Origin: Chryseobacterium panacisoli
Lineage (GTDB): Bacteria; Bacteroidota; Bacteroidia; Flavobacteriales; Weeksellaceae
Assembly: GCF_008274625.1 (NCBI RefSeq)
Contig: NZ_VTRU01000001.1
Coordinates: forward strand, 744,001 to 808,000
Length of the DNA: 64,000 nucleotides
Reading direction: 5' to 3'
Made by a program: the position numbers and the translations under genes. Position 1 is the first letter of the stretch. Each line of letters begins with the position of its first letter. The notes beneath the pieces were generated by a model that searched no databases, was not told where the DNA came from, and saw only the letters and a list, made by a program, of their open reading frames with translations. Of the stretch, positions 16,542 through 25,500 are shown piece after piece.

Positions 16542-19400
16542 TTACATATAAGCTTCAATAGGCTCACAAGTACAAACTAAGTTTCTGTCTCCGTAAGCTT
16601 CATCTACTCTTGATACAGAAGCGAAGAATTTATGGTCTCTTACCCACTCTAATGGATAAGCAGCCTTTTCTCTGCTGTATGGTTTATCCCAGGAATCTGA
16701 GATGACCAATTGTTCTGTGTGAGGAGCATTTTTCAATACATTGTTTGCAGCATCTGCTTCTCCGTTGGCTATTTCATCGATTTCTTTTTTGATAGAGATC
16801 AATGCTTCTGCGAAACGGTCAATTTCAGACTTGCTTTCAGATTCCGTAGGCTCAATCATCAATGTTCCTGCAACCGGGAAAGAAACGGTAGGAGCATGGA
16901 AACCATAATCCATTAATCTCTTCGCCACATCAGCCACTTCAATTCCTAAAGACTTGAACTGACGGAAATCTACGATACATTCGTGAGCTACTCTTCCGTT
17001 TTCATTAGAATATAAGATTGGGAAGTGTTCTGCTAAAATTTCTTTCAGGTAGTTAGCATTCATGATTGCGTGACCTGTAGCCTTTTTAAGACCTTCAGTT
17101 CCCAACATCTTGATGTAAGAGTAAGAAATATTAAGGATCAATCCTGAACCGTAAGGTGCAGCAGAAATACCCTCAATAGCTTCTTTAGACCCGATTCTGA
17201 TATTCGCATTAGAAGGAAGGAAAGGAACCAAGTGTTTAGCAACACAGATTGGACCTACTCCAGGACCTCCACCTCCGTGAGGAATTGCGAAAGTTTTGTG
17301 AAGGTTAAGGTGGCAAACGTCAGCTCCGATGTTTCCAGGACTTGTAAATCCTACCTGAGCGTTCATGTTGGCACCATCCATATATACTTGTCCTCCGTGT
17401 TCGTGGATAAGGTTGGTAATTTCTTTAATGTTAGCATCAAAGAATCCGTAAGTTGAAGGATAAGTGATCATTACAGCAGATAGGTTTGCTGAATGAAGTT
17501 CTGTTTTAGCTTTAAGATCTTCGAAGTCGATTTCACCGTTTTCAAGGTTTTTCACAACAACGATTTTCATTCCTGCCATAGCAGCAGAAGCCGGGTTGGT
17601 TCCGTGTGCAGACTGAGGGATCAATACTACATTTCTGTGGTGGTCTCCTCTTGAGATGTGGTACTCTCTGATTACCATTAATCCTGCATATTCACCCTGA
17701 GCTCCAGAGTTTGGCTGAAGAGAAGTTCCTGCAAAACCTGTAATTTCTGCTAAGTCTTTCTCAAGTTCACGAATCATTTCCTGGTAACCTTCAGCCTGAT
17801 TTACAGGTACAAACGGGTGAACTGCGCCCCAGTTTTCCCATGAAAGCGGTAACATTTGAGTTGCTGCATTCAGTTTCATCGTACAAGATCCTAAAGAAAT
17901 CATTGAATGTGTCAATGACAGGTCTTTTCTCTCAAGACGCTTGATGTAACGCATCAATTCTGTTTCCGTATGGTATTTGTTGAATACTGATTCCGTAAGA
18001 ATTTCATCTTTTCTTAAGTTTTCTTCAGGAATACTATATCCTTCTTTTATTTCTAATTTGAAAGTCTGCTTATCTTTAAACTGAGCGAAAGAAGCCATAA
18101 GAACATTTAATTTCTCTAATGTGGTACTTTCGTTGATCGCAATACTTACTACACCTTCTGTGAAATAGTTTAGATTAAGTCTGTGATCCAGCATCAGTCT
18201 TACTAATCTTGCCTTCTCATCTTCAGCCATCGTGATCTTTACAGTATCGAAGATAGGCTCTTCTACTGTTTGATATCCTAATGCTTTAAGACCATTTTTC
18301 AAAGCATTTGCTTTAAAGTGAATCTGATCTGCGATATAGTTTAATCCTTTTGGACCGTGATAAACAGCATACATTCCAGCCATTACTGCCAAAAGAACCT
18401 GAGCTGTACAGATGTTTGAAGTAGCTTTTTCTCTTTTGATATGCTGCTCTCTTGTCTGTAAAGCCATTCTCAATGCACGTCTTCCGTACATATCCTGAGA
18501 AACACCAATAATTCTTCCAGGGATATCTCTCTTATAGTCTTCTCTACAAGCAAAGAAAGCGGCGTGAGGACCTCCGTATCCTAATGGAATACCGAATCTC
18601 TGTGTAGTTCCTACCGCACAGTCAGCTCCCATTTCTGCAGGAGATTTTAGTTTTACCAAAGCCATAGGATCACAAGCAACGGCAACCTGAAGGTCAAGCT
18701 TTTTGTATTCTACGATATCTTCTGTATAATCTAAAACGATTCCGTTTTTACCAGGATATTGTAATAAAACTCCATAATAAGAACCATCAAACTGGTGTGT
18801 TTTATGATCACCTACCACGATTTCAATTTCTAATCCTTCAGCTTTTGTTTTTAATACAGAAACTGTTTGAGGAAGAACAAGGTCAGAAATAAAGAACTTA
18901 TTAGCTCCTGCTTTTTTCTGATCTTTCGTTCTGTTGTTGAAGAACATATGCATTGCTTCAGCTGCAGCAGTAGATTCGTCCAGCAAAGATGCATTAGCTA
19001 ATGCAAAACCTGTAAGATCACATACTACAGTCTGGAAATTCAGAAGAGCTTCAAGTCTTCCCTGTGCAATTTCTGCCTGATATGGAGTATAGGCTGTATA
19101 CCAGCTAGGGTTTTCAAAAATATTTCTCTGGATTGCTGAAGGCAAAAGTGTATTGTGGTACCCAAATCCGATATAACTCGTATAATCTGTATTTTTAGAT
19201 GCCAATTCTTTTGAGTGGTTCAACATTTCGTATTCAGAAAGCGGTTCCGAGATCTCAAGATCTTTCTCTAAACGGATAGAAGATGGAATGGTCTGAGAAA
19301 TTAACTCTTCAATACTAGAAACGCCAAGTTTCTCCAACATCGCCTGTTTATCGGCTTCATTAAGGGAAATGTGACGGCTCACAAACTGTTCTGTATTCAT
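16542..19400 (-). CDS. gcvP: Glycine dehydrogenase (aminomethyl-transferring), P-protein
   Basis: 952 residues, the full length of the single-chain P-protein of the glycine cleavage system. It decarboxylates glycine with PLP and passes the aminomethyl group to lipoyl-H protein. Seen are the N-terminal half (YTPYQAEIAQGRLEALLNFQ), the SCTMKLNA glycine-rich region and the PLP lysine in NLHKTFAIPHGGGGPG. No gcvT or gcvH is nearby. A TTG-N20-TAATTTTA promoter lies at 19436-19466 and a CRP-like palindrome at 19501-19516. Confidence 0.97.
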   Translation of the reverse strand: MNTEQFVSRHISLNEADKQAMLEKLGVSSIEELISQTIPSSIRLEKDLEISEPLSEYEMLNHSKELASKNTDYTSYIGFGYHNTLLPSAIQRNIFENPSWYTAYTPYQAEIAQGRLEALLNFQTVVCDLTGFALANASLLDESTAAAEAMHMFFNNRTKDQKKAGANKFFISDLVLPQTVSVLKTKAEGLEIEIVVGDHKTHQFDGSYYGVLLQYPGKNGIVLDYTEDIVEYKKLDLQVAVACDPMALVKLKSPAEMGADCAVGTTQRFGIPLGYGGPHAAFFACREDYKRDIPGRIIGVSQDMYGRRALRMALQTREQHIKREKATSNICTAQVLLAVMAGMYAVYHGPKGLNYIADQIHFKANALKNGLKALGYQTVEEPIFDTVKITMAEDEKARLVRLMLDHRLNLNYFTEGVVSIAINESTTLEKLNVLMASFAQFKDKQTFKLEIKEGYSIPEENLRKDEILTESVFNKYHTETELMRYIKRLERKDLSLTHSMISLGSCTMKLNAATQMLPLSWENWGAVHPFVPVNQAEGYQEMIRELEKDLAEITGFAGTSLQPNSGAQGEYAGLMVIREYHISRGDHHRNVVLIPQSAHGTNPASAAMAGMKIVVVKNLENGEIDFEDLKAKTELHSANLSAVMITYPSTYGFFDANIKEITNLIHEHGGQVYMDGANMNAQVGFTSPGNIGADVCHLNLHKTFAIPHGGGGPGVGPICVAKHLVPFLPSNANIRIGSKEAIEGISAAPYGSGLILNISYSYIKMLGTEGLKKATGHAIMNANYLKEILAEHFPILYSNENGRVAHECIVDFRQFKSLGIEVADVAKRLMDYGFHAPTVSFPVAGTLMIEPTESESKSEIDRFAEALISIKKEIDEIANGEADAANNVLKNAPHTEQLVISDSWDKPYSREKAAYPLEWVRDHKFFASVSRVDEAYGDRNLVCTCEPIEAYM

Positions 19401-19435
19401 TTTTATTTATTAGATTTTGTTTGTAAAAAGATGGG

Positions 19436-19466
19436 TAAAATTACAATTTTTTGGATGATTGTACAA
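19436..19466 (-). promoter_or_regulatory. Promoter of gcvP
   Basis: Minus-strand TTG (19466-19464) and TAATTTTA (19443-19436), 7 of 8 to the -7 consensus, with 20 bp between them. Confidence 0.5.
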
Positions 19467-19500
19467 GAGCATATCCGGGCGGATAATTCACAAAATTATT

Positions 19501-19516
19501 TGTGATTTTTATCACA
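19501..19516. promoter_or_regulatory. Perfect CRP-like palindrome
   Basis: TGTGATTTTTATCACA is TGTGA-N6-TCACA. It centres about 76 bp upstream of the predicted gcvP start point. A Crp/Fnr protein with an RExxxR recognition helix, as encoded at 1-276, would fit such a site. Confidence 0.45.
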
Positions 19517-19812
19517 CTGTATTTTTAACAATCTTTTAACAAGGTTTACATCAGTTTTAACAAGCATACTCCCTATTCTATACATAATATATAACAAAAC
19601 AATCAATTCGCGTTCAATACACTACTGTCATATTATTTAAAACAACGTGAATTATCCAAAATGTAAACTTAACCTCAATTCAAGGAGAATTTAAGAAGTA
19701 ATCAGACCTACAATTAAGGTTTGATCATCCATTAAAAAGCAAGCTATATCTGCTATACATCAGGTATAAAGAATTTTATGAAATTTTATTAATTATATTT
19801 ATTCTAAATTAA

Positions 19813-19820
19813 TATATTTG
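19813..19820 (+). promoter_or_regulatory. -7 promoter box, predicted leaderless
   Basis: TATATTTG, perfect TAnnTTTG, ends 5 bases before ATG 19825, so +1 would be one base before the start codon. Confidence 0.5.
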
Positions 19821-19824
19821 CAGC

Positions 19825-19974
19825 ATGAATATGATTGTCCCATTTAAAGTTCCGCCTTTGGCACCTTACTCATTCAATAACGAAGAGATGTTCTGTGAAA
19901 AGAAATCGTGTTGTAAAAAGTTCAAGAAAGGAAAAAGATGCAAGAAATGCCCGGGAAGAAAGAAAATGGCTTAG
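19825..19974 (+). CDS. 49-residue Cys/Lys-rich small protein
   Basis: ATG 19825 to TAG 19974. The N-terminal half is hydrophobic/proline-rich (VPFKVPPLAPYSF); the C-terminal half has five cysteines in a strongly basic context (CEKKSCCKKF, RCKKCPGRKK), like a tiny metal- or nucleic-acid-binding knuckle. The order of Cys residues (C-x5-CC, then C-x2-C) could bind zinc. It has a perfect -7 box and ends 1 bp before the convergent DnaJ-like gene. I know no named family. Confidence 0.6.
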   Translation: MNMIVPFKVPPLAPYSFNNEEMFCEKKSCCKKFKKGKRCKKCPGRKKMA

Positions 19975-19975
19975 G

Positions 19976-20623
19976 CTAGCCCAGCGTTTTAATCAAAAAG
20001 TATAAGGCAATTGCCAGTACAATAATTCCCCAAAACAGCATTATAATTTTAGGCTGTCCATACCTGTTCATCACTGTTCTGGGTTGCGGCTTAAACATTT
20101 CTTCAACTGTATTTTTGAACTTCTCAGAATCGTTCTCAAAAACTTCTGTAATCGTAATTCCCTGAACAACGGTTTTGTGTAAAAGAGAATTTGTTGCATG
20201 AAGCAGAAGCTGGAATTTTCCATCTTTAAATTCTGTGATCTTAAAGATCCTCTCTCCATATGGCTTTTCTAATCCGAAAGGCAATACCTTCACCACATCG
20301 GCATTACTTGTCTGCCAGTTGATGATAATCTCCTCCCCTTTTTTTGCATGAATTTTATTGGCTGTAAAAGTTTTGATTGCAGGTGGAATATTATACCTGA
20401 AACTTCGCTGATGACTTTCTAAATTCTGATCATAGGCACGTCTTCTGACAGGGTCACTCAACGTTTCATAAGCTTCCTGAATTTCGCGGAAACGGTCAGC
20501 AAAAAAGTCGTCATTGTCGTTTTTATCGGGATGATATTTTAAAGACAGTTTTCGATAGGCTTTTTTGACGTCTTCTTCTGAAGCATCCAGTGATATACCG
20601 AGAAAATAATAGTAGTCTTTCAT
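19976..20623 (-). CDS. Membrane-anchored J-domain protein
   Basis: Begins at ATG 20623 (an in-frame TTG at 20635 is less likely), giving 215 residues. The J domain occupies about residues 1-66, with the HPD motif in KYHPDKND that stimulates DnaK ATPase. A beta-rich middle (about 80-170) has no zinc finger. A transmembrane helix ends the chain ([19 protein letters not shown]). It probably recruits DnaK to the membrane. Alone between convergent and intergenic DNA. Confidence 0.88.
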   Translation of the reverse strand: MKDYYYFLGISLDASEEDVKKAYRKLSLKYHPDKNDNDDFFADRFREIQEAYETLSDPVRRRAYDQNLESHQRSFRYNIPPAIKTFTANKIHAKKGEEIIINWQTSNADVVKVLPFGLEKPYGERIFKITEFKDGKFQLLLHATNSLLHKTVVQGITITEVFENDSEKFKNTVEEMFKPQPRTVMNRYGQPKIIMLFWGIIVLAIALYFLIKTLG

Positions 20624-20756
20624 TGAGAAATACAAAAATAAGGATTTATTTTTCTTTGTGTCTGATATTTATTACAAAAATTTAGTGGGAAAACAGATGT
20701 GAAAGTCATTGCGAATCAAAGATGAAACAATCTCATTACTGATTAATGAATGGGGC

Positions 20757-20912
20757 TGGAAAAACGCAAGGGCGCTAAGGTTTTACAAGTAGTATGCTTT
20801 AAGGTGCAAGGATTTTATCTCCGACAAAATTGTACTGTTATAAAAGATTTTGCGGAGATTTCAACGGCACACTTGCTATTCCAGACAAAGCAAGGAATTT
20901 CAATCTGCGGAA
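20757..20912. repeat. Composite dispersed repeat (copy 1, decayed)
   Basis: Left part AAAACGCAAGGGCGC ... AAGGTGCAAGG followed by a TTTTATCTCCGA hairpin, right part CTATTCCAGACAAAGCAAGG. The same order recurs at 31181-31325, and the left part alone at 62098-62173. No gene fits 20624-21027. Confidence 0.65.
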
Positions 20913-20961
20913 AAAAATATAAGTTTTTTCATCTCAGATTATATTTGTTTTTTAATAAAAA

Positions 20962-21000
20962 AATTCCGGCGCGGGAAGCAGAGCTTCCCGCGCCGGAATT
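20962..21000 (-). terminator. 18-bp GC-rich palindrome, probable terminator of the sigma operon
   Basis: 20962-20979 and 20983-21000 are perfectly complementary over 18 bp around a 3-nt loop. On the minus strand the stem runs into TTTTTTTATT. It lies 27 bp after the stop of the 85-residue gene. The G+C content is far above the surrounding DNA. Confidence 0.75.
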
Positions 21001-21027
21001 AAACAATTTCAATTTAGTCTTTACGTA

Positions 21028-21285
21028 TTATGCTTCGCAGGTATTATCCTTTTTGCAGCATCTTGAATGGAATTCTTTTTTGAATTTTCCTTTCAGTTCC
21101 TGATAATCTTCATCATTCATTTCTCTGATCTTATCTGCCAGTCCGAAAGGTGATTTTTCTTTAATTCCATACTCATCAAAAATACCTTTGATAAATCTTT
21201 TTCTTTGTATTGCTTTTTTAGCGATTAAGGCTACGCCCACAACGGCTAATGCTCCCAGAGCTCCTTTTAATGCTGAATTTTTCAT
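21028..21285 (-). CDS. Small membrane-anchored hypothetical protein
   Basis: 85 residues: one N-terminal hydrophobic segment (GALGALAVVGVALIA) then a charged amphipathic tail (DEYGIKEKSPFGLADKIREMNDEDYQELKGKFKKEF) ending with a Cys pair and CEA. It is the last gene of an operon with an ECF sigma factor and a two-helix membrane protein. No family recognised; its tail resembles that of the preceding gene in having a charged helix. Confidence 0.65.
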   Translation of the reverse strand: MKNSALKGALGALAVVGVALIAKKAIQRKRFIKGIFDEYGIKEKSPFGLADKIREMNDEDYQELKGKFKKEFHSRCCKKDNTCEA

Positions 21286-21376
21286 TTTTTCAAAATTTTA
21301 AATTTTACTACTTCTTGTTTTTTATAGAGACGAATGAATCTGAATTTTACTTTACTACTTCTTTTGTTTTTTCAGA

Positions 21377-21709
21377 TTATTCGTTGTTTCTGTTGAAGAA
21401 TCCACCTGAACATTTATTCCTCCACACTTCTTTGAATTTTTCTCTTTCTTCAGGTGACCAGCTTTCCATTTTTTCTCTCATTTTTCTTTCCTTGAAATCT
21501 TTCATTCCTTTACCGAAATGGAAACCTCCAAAAAGAATTTTACTTAGGATCAGTATTCCCATAGCCTGCCAGAATGTAATCGCTTTTACTCCTAAAATTT
21601 CCGGGAGAAGACAATTCCAAAGCATCATTACAATCCATGTAACAGCGGCTAAAATTAATGGCGGGCATAATAATAAAAAAATCCAACCCTTTTTGTGTTT
21701 ATGATTCAT
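21377..21709 (-). CDS. Two-helix membrane protein next to an ECF sigma factor
   Basis: 110 residues with two transmembrane segments (about 9-33 and 42-62) and a cytoplasmic or periplasmic charged tail (KERKMREKMESWSPEEREKFKEVWRNKC). It starts 11 bp after the sigma gene. Position and topology suggest an unconventional anti-sigma or sensor partner, but it lacks a zinc anti-sigma motif or FecR domain. Confidence 0.65.
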   Translation of the reverse strand: MNHKHKKGWIFLLLCPPLILAAVTWIVMMLWNCLLPEILGVKAITFWQAMGILILSKILFGGFHFGKGMKDFKERKMREKMESWSPEEREKFKEVWRNKCSGGFFNRNNE

Positions 21710-21720
21710 AATTTCTTTTT

Positions 21721-22299
21721 CTAACTTTTTAAATCTTCGTACAATTTTCTCAATCTGTTTCTCAAATGCTTCACAGCATAGTTTTTTCTACTGATGATGG
21801 TTTTGATGTTTTCTCCCTGTTCATCGGCAATCTCCTGGAGGGTTTTGTCGTTCAGTTCATTTTCTACGTAGACCAGCCTTTGTTTTTCGGGGAGTTCGTC
21901 CAGTGCTTCAAACAGTTTTTTCCAGATCTCATCCTGAAACATTTTCACCTCAGGACCAGCGCTATCGTCCAGTAAAAGGATATCCTTGATAGAAAAACTC
22001 CCGTCTTCATCCTCATATACGAAATCTTCAAGATTTTCTGTTTTCTTTTTACGGTAACGGTCTGTAATTTTATTCGCTGTTACCCTATATAGCCACCCAC
22101 CAACATTTACGATCTCCGAAATATTCGTAAGGCTACTGAACTGATACCACACTTCCTGCAGAATATCTTCCGCATCCTCCGTGTTTTTCACCTTCGGACG
22201 AATATAGGACATCAGCTTCCCTCCGTAGTTGGAAACGGTCTGTGAGATGATGCTTTCTTTCTCCTTCTGTGGCATTGTTATTTTTTCGACAACCTCCAT
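21721..22299 (-). CDS. ECF-type RNA polymerase sigma factor
   Basis: 192 residues. Region 2 is seen in SYIRPKVKNTEDAEDILQEVWYQF and GWLYRVTANKITDRYRKK; region 4 in ELPEKQRLVYVENELNDKTLQEIADEQGENIKTIISRKNY. The linker is long and acidic (EDFVYEDEDGSFSIKDILLLDD). It heads a three-gene operon with two small membrane proteins that may control it. An ATG at 22299 is used; the next Met (residue 9) is possible. Confidence 0.9.
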   Translation of the reverse strand: MEVVEKITMPQKEKESIISQTVSNYGGKLMSYIRPKVKNTEDAEDILQEVWYQFSSLTNISEIVNVGGWLYRVTANKITDRYRKKKTENLEDFVYEDEDGSFSIKDILLLDDSAGPEVKMFQDEIWKKLFEALDELPEKQRLVYVENELNDKTLQEIADEQGENIKTIISRKNYAVKHLRNRLRKLYEDLKS

Positions 22300-22440
22300 A
22301 TTGCTATGACGGACAGCCTTTTGGTTTTACTTTAATAAATTTAAAATATTTTTTTTACAATTCAATTTTTCTTTTATCCATCAGCATTTTATCTTATCAA
22401 TTATTTACTGATTACTGATTATTTATTTTATGGAGCTTAT

Positions 22441-22552
22441 TCCCGCTATCCGCTCATACTCCTCACGCCAAACTGCCATCCTGAACCTAACCTAATATCC
22501 CATGCTTGTTGCGGGGTAACCGCTGCTATCGGGGCTAGGAGGGAGTATCAAT
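22441..22552. repeat. CCCGCTATCCGC ... GGGGCTAGG intergenic element
   Basis: GC-richer than its surroundings. ATACTCC (near 22459) and GGAGTAT (near 22543) form inverted ends, and GCGGGGTAACCGC inside can form a hairpin. It resembles a REP-like element common in Chryseobacterium genomes (from memory). Only one copy is in the window. Confidence 0.45.
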
Positions 22553-22602
22553 GATGAATGATAATGACCTTTTTATCCATTCTCAATTTCTAACTTCATT
22601 TG

Positions 22603-22670
22603 AGATTCCTACGGAATGACACAATTGTAATGACAGTTTATCCATACAGCTTGTCATTCCGTAGGAATCT
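22603..22670. repeat. REP-like inverted repeat around TCATTCCG
   Basis: AGATTCCTACGGAATGACA at 22603-22621 is the exact reverse complement of 22652-22670, with a 30-bp spacer. The same arms occur in each unit of the 164-bp tandem repeat at 63596-64000. Confidence 0.8.
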
Positions 22671-22701
22671 AAACATCCCACCTAGTCGTAATAACAAAAA
22701 G

Positions 22702-22727
22702 AAACGGAAGATCTGAGTCCTCCGTTT
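22702..22727 (-). terminator. Terminator of the S9 peptidase gene
   Basis: AAACGGA and TCCGTTT arms around GAGTCCT/AGATCTG; on the minus strand the stem is followed by TTTCTTTTTG, 22 bp after the gene. Confidence 0.65.
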
Positions 22728-22748
22728 AATCATTATAAAATTAATAGT

Positions 22749-24752
22749 TTACTTATTAAAATTTTCTGCAAAGAATCCTAACATTGACTTATAAAGTTCT
22801 ATTCTGTTCGGTTCTTTTCCAAAGCCGTGTCCTTCATCATATTTTACCAGATAAGGAACTTCAAAGCCTTTGGCACGCATTGCTTTTACAATCTGATCAG
22901 ATTCATTGATGTTTACTCTTGGATCGTTGGCTCCCTGTACTACAAATAGAGGTTTCTTGATTTTGTCTATCTGGAAAACCGGCGAAACTTCTTTAGCAAT
23001 TTTCGCTTCTTCAGGATTGTCAAGGTCATACCAGATCTGTTTTACCATTTCTTTATAGGGTTTCCAGTATTCCGGGAAAGAAGCAAAGAAGGTAAAAATG
23101 TTGGAGACCCCTACATAATCTACTCCACAAGAATAGAGATCCGGAGTTTTGATCAGCCCCATAAGAGTGGCATATCCACCATGGCTTCCTCCATAAATGG
23201 CTACTTTATCTTTATCTACCCATCCTTGCTCAATGGCATATTTTACTCCATCTTCCACATCATCCATCGCTTTTCTTCCAATCTGTTTGTAACCAGCTTT
23301 CTGGAATGATTTTCCATATCCACCGGAAATTCTGAAGTTGATCTGAAGTGTGGCATACCCTCTGCTTGCAAAAAGCTGTGTTTCAGGATTGAATCCCCAT
23401 CTGTCTCTGATTCCCTGAGGGCCGCCGTGAGGATTTACAATCAAAGGAACTTTTTTCCCTTCCAGTGCGGCTTTAGGCAATGTGATATATCCATGGATAG
23501 TCAATCCGTCTCTGCTTTTAAATTCGATAGGTCTCATTTCGGCCATATCTTCTTCCTTCAGCTGGGGCATCAGGTTGTAAAGAAGCTTGGTCTGCTTGGT
23601 TTTTGTATCGTATTCGTAATAAGTTCCGTACAGCTTATCACTTCCTACAACAACCAGAAGTTTGTCATTATTATCATCCGAAGAAACGATACCGAATTCC
23701 TTGTCTCCAAACTGAGACTTCAATTTATCGTCTATTTCCTTATAAAATTTACTTACAGGAACTGTTTCTCCTTTGGTTCCTTCATAGCTGATAAAATCAA
23801 GTTCATAGTTTCTGTTTTTACCGGCTGTGCTTATGGAGCTTACATCATATACCGGATTGGAATAAATTTCTTTAATCACAGTATTTTTTTTCAGATCATA
23901 CAGTACAATTCTCGCTTTATCACTATCAAGATTCGTTACTACATAGGCTTCATCTTTATTTTTAGAATTTTCATTAAATTCTATAATACTGAAGGTATCA
24001 GACCAGTCTGCGGATTTGATCAGGTTAAATTTCCCTGTCTGCACGTCTTTATAATAGGTCTTTGTTGTTAATCCGTTTTCAAGAACGCTGTAGCCTCTCA
24101 GATTTCCATCTTTATCAAAAAGATAGTCGTCGATAGGACTGTTGACATCTTTATTTTCATACAGCTGGGTCATTTCCCCTGTAACGAAATTGATTTTAAA
24201 AGGTTCAAAGATCTGCTTATTGTTTTTGTTCATGGTAACCACAACAAAGTCTGTATCTTTTATAGGAATGATTGATTGTACTTTCACTCCGTCAAAGGGT
24301 GTTAAATCCTTCTGATTTCCACCATCCGCATCTGTAGCATACAAATGAATATTCTCATTTCCTCCTCTATCCTGTGTGTAGTAAAGGCGCTTTTTGTTCA
24401 GCCAGCCATACCCTCTGATCAGGTCATCTTTTTCCACGATGGCTTTGGTAATTTTTCCTGTACTCAGGTCTTTTACATAAACGTGGTTCTTTTTATCCTG
24501 ATCTTTTTCTTTATAGGAAAGGTATTTTCCGTCAGGAGAAATTTTAAATGCTGAAGCTTTTGGTCTTGCAAAATAGTCTTCCACTTTGTATTTAAAGTTT
24601 CCTTTGTCATAAGAAATAAGTTTCTCAAGATTGGCTTTGGAAGAGGGTAAAGTAGGATCTCCCGGCAATTTGGCAGTGGAACTCTGTGCGTTGGTCATAA
24701 TGGTAGAAAGTACAATAAGGGCTGTACCGAAAATGTTGTGATTTAGGTTCAT
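22749..24752 (-). CDS. S9 family peptidase (prolyl oligopeptidase family)
   Basis: 667 residues: signal peptide (cleavage after TNA, about residue 23), an N-terminal beta-propeller (about 45-400) and a C-terminal alpha/beta-hydrolase domain. The catalytic triad is visible as Ser in YGGSHGGY, Asp in GANDPRVN and His in DEGHGFG. Such exported enzymes cleave short peptides after proline or similar residues. It is monocistronic, with a terminator at 22702. Confidence 0.93.
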   Translation of the reverse strand: MNLNHNIFGTALIVLSTIMTNAQSSTAKLPGDPTLPSSKANLEKLISYDKGNFKYKVEDYFARPKASAFKISPDGKYLSYKEKDQDKKNHVYVKDLSTGKITKAIVEKDDLIRGYGWLNKKRLYYTQDRGGNENIHLYATDADGGNQKDLTPFDGVKVQSIIPIKDTDFVVVTMNKNNKQIFEPFKINFVTGEMTQLYENKDVNSPIDDYLFDKDGNLRGYSVLENGLTTKTYYKDVQTGKFNLIKSADWSDTFSIIEFNENSKNKDEAYVVTNLDSDKARIVLYDLKKNTVIKEIYSNPVYDVSSISTAGKNRNYELDFISYEGTKGETVPVSKFYKEIDDKLKSQFGDKEFGIVSSDDNNDKLLVVVGSDKLYGTYYEYDTKTKQTKLLYNLMPQLKEEDMAEMRPIEFKSRDGLTIHGYITLPKAALEGKKVPLIVNPHGGPQGIRDRWGFNPETQLFASRGYATLQINFRISGGYGKSFQKAGYKQIGRKAMDDVEDGVKYAIEQGWVDKDKVAIYGGSHGGYATLMGLIKTPDLYSCGVDYVGVSNIFTFFASFPEYWKPYKEMVKQIWYDLDNPEEAKIAKEVSPVFQIDKIKKPLFVVQGANDPRVNINESDQIVKAMRAKGFEVPYLVKYDEGHGFGKEPNRIELYKSMLGFFAENFNK

Positions 24753-24896
24753 AACTTCTGTTTTTTAAGGTTCAAGTTATCAGAAAGCACTCATTTTTAA
24801 AACAATAGAAACAAATGCATTTATATAATAAGACATACTATACCCACAAAACGTTACATTCTTTTATCAATTAATTAAAAAAAATATCGGTTATAT

Positions 24897-24921
24897 GAAA
24901 AAAACAGCCTTAGTGGCTGTC
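24897..24921 (-). terminator. Terminator after the DoxX-like gene
   Basis: ACAGCC (24904-24909) and GGCTGT (24915-24920) form the stem; a minus-strand T run follows. Confidence 0.75.
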
Positions 24922-24929
24922 TTTTTTAT

Positions 24930-25388
24930 CTAATGTAAATAAATTCCGAAATACCAGGTCCAGACGATTAAGATAATCTGCATGGGAATCCTTTGAGTAT
25001 AAAGGTACTTCATTCCCGGGCCGGTGTAATCTGCTTTAAAAATATTAATCCTTTTCCTGGAAGAATTGATATTGGCAACAAAAACCAATACATAAAAAAT
25101 GATCAGTAAAATTGCGGTAATTTCACGAATTGCCGGAATCATAAGCCCGATTCCCGCAGCAATTTCCAGTACCCCTGTACAATATACCCAAAACATTCTG
25201 GCAGGCATAAAATCAGGAATCATCATGGCCATCCCTTTCTGAAACTTAAAATGGGAAAATCCTGTAAATATGATAAATACAGCCATTCCCAGGTTTCCTG
25301 AAAATATAAAATCCGGCTTTCCCTGGAGCAAAAAAGTTCCCAGCAAAGCCAGAATACATGTTGCGAAAAGTATTACGAGTAGTTTCAT
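24930..25388 (-). CDS. DoxX family membrane protein
   Basis: 152 residues with four predicted transmembrane helices (about 2-19, 29-47, 73-91, 93-107, plus a C-terminal one). The central stretch MIPDFMPARMFWVYCTGVLEIAAGIGLMIP is characteristic of DoxX/DoxD-like proteins. Members are often linked with thiol or quinone redox reactions. First gene after the S9 peptidase on the same strand, but separated by a terminator. Confidence 0.82.
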   Translation of the reverse strand: MKLLVILFATCILALLGTFLLQGKPDFIFSGNLGMAVFIIFTGFSHFKFQKGMAMMIPDFMPARMFWVYCTGVLEIAAGIGLMIPAIREITAILLIIFYVLVFVANINSSRKRINIFKADYTGPGMKYLYTQRIPMQIILIVWTWYFGIYLH

Positions 25389-25500
25389 TTTTTAGGTGAT
25401 GGGTGATGGATGATAGGTGGCAGGCAGCAGAAATTAGGGATCAAGATAAAAGAATTGAGACTATGATTAAATAACCAATAACTCTAAACTTTGAACTTCA

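Noticed and set aside
19401..19824. Glycine riboswitch upstream of gcvP
   Set aside because: No glycine aptamer-like conserved cores seen, and the predicted leader is only about 30 nt.
20750..21103. Plus-strand 117-codon ORF
   Set aside because: Covers the composite repeat and the hairpin and overlaps the 85-residue gene; no protein-like features.
21249..21704. Plus-strand 151-codon ORF
   Set aside because: Antisense to the two small membrane proteins of the sigma operon, whose frames and starts are better.
23427..24071. Plus-strand 214-codon ORF inside the S9 peptidase
   Set aside because: Antisense shadow of a well-conserved gene, rich in Ile/Phe as expected from complementing its codons.
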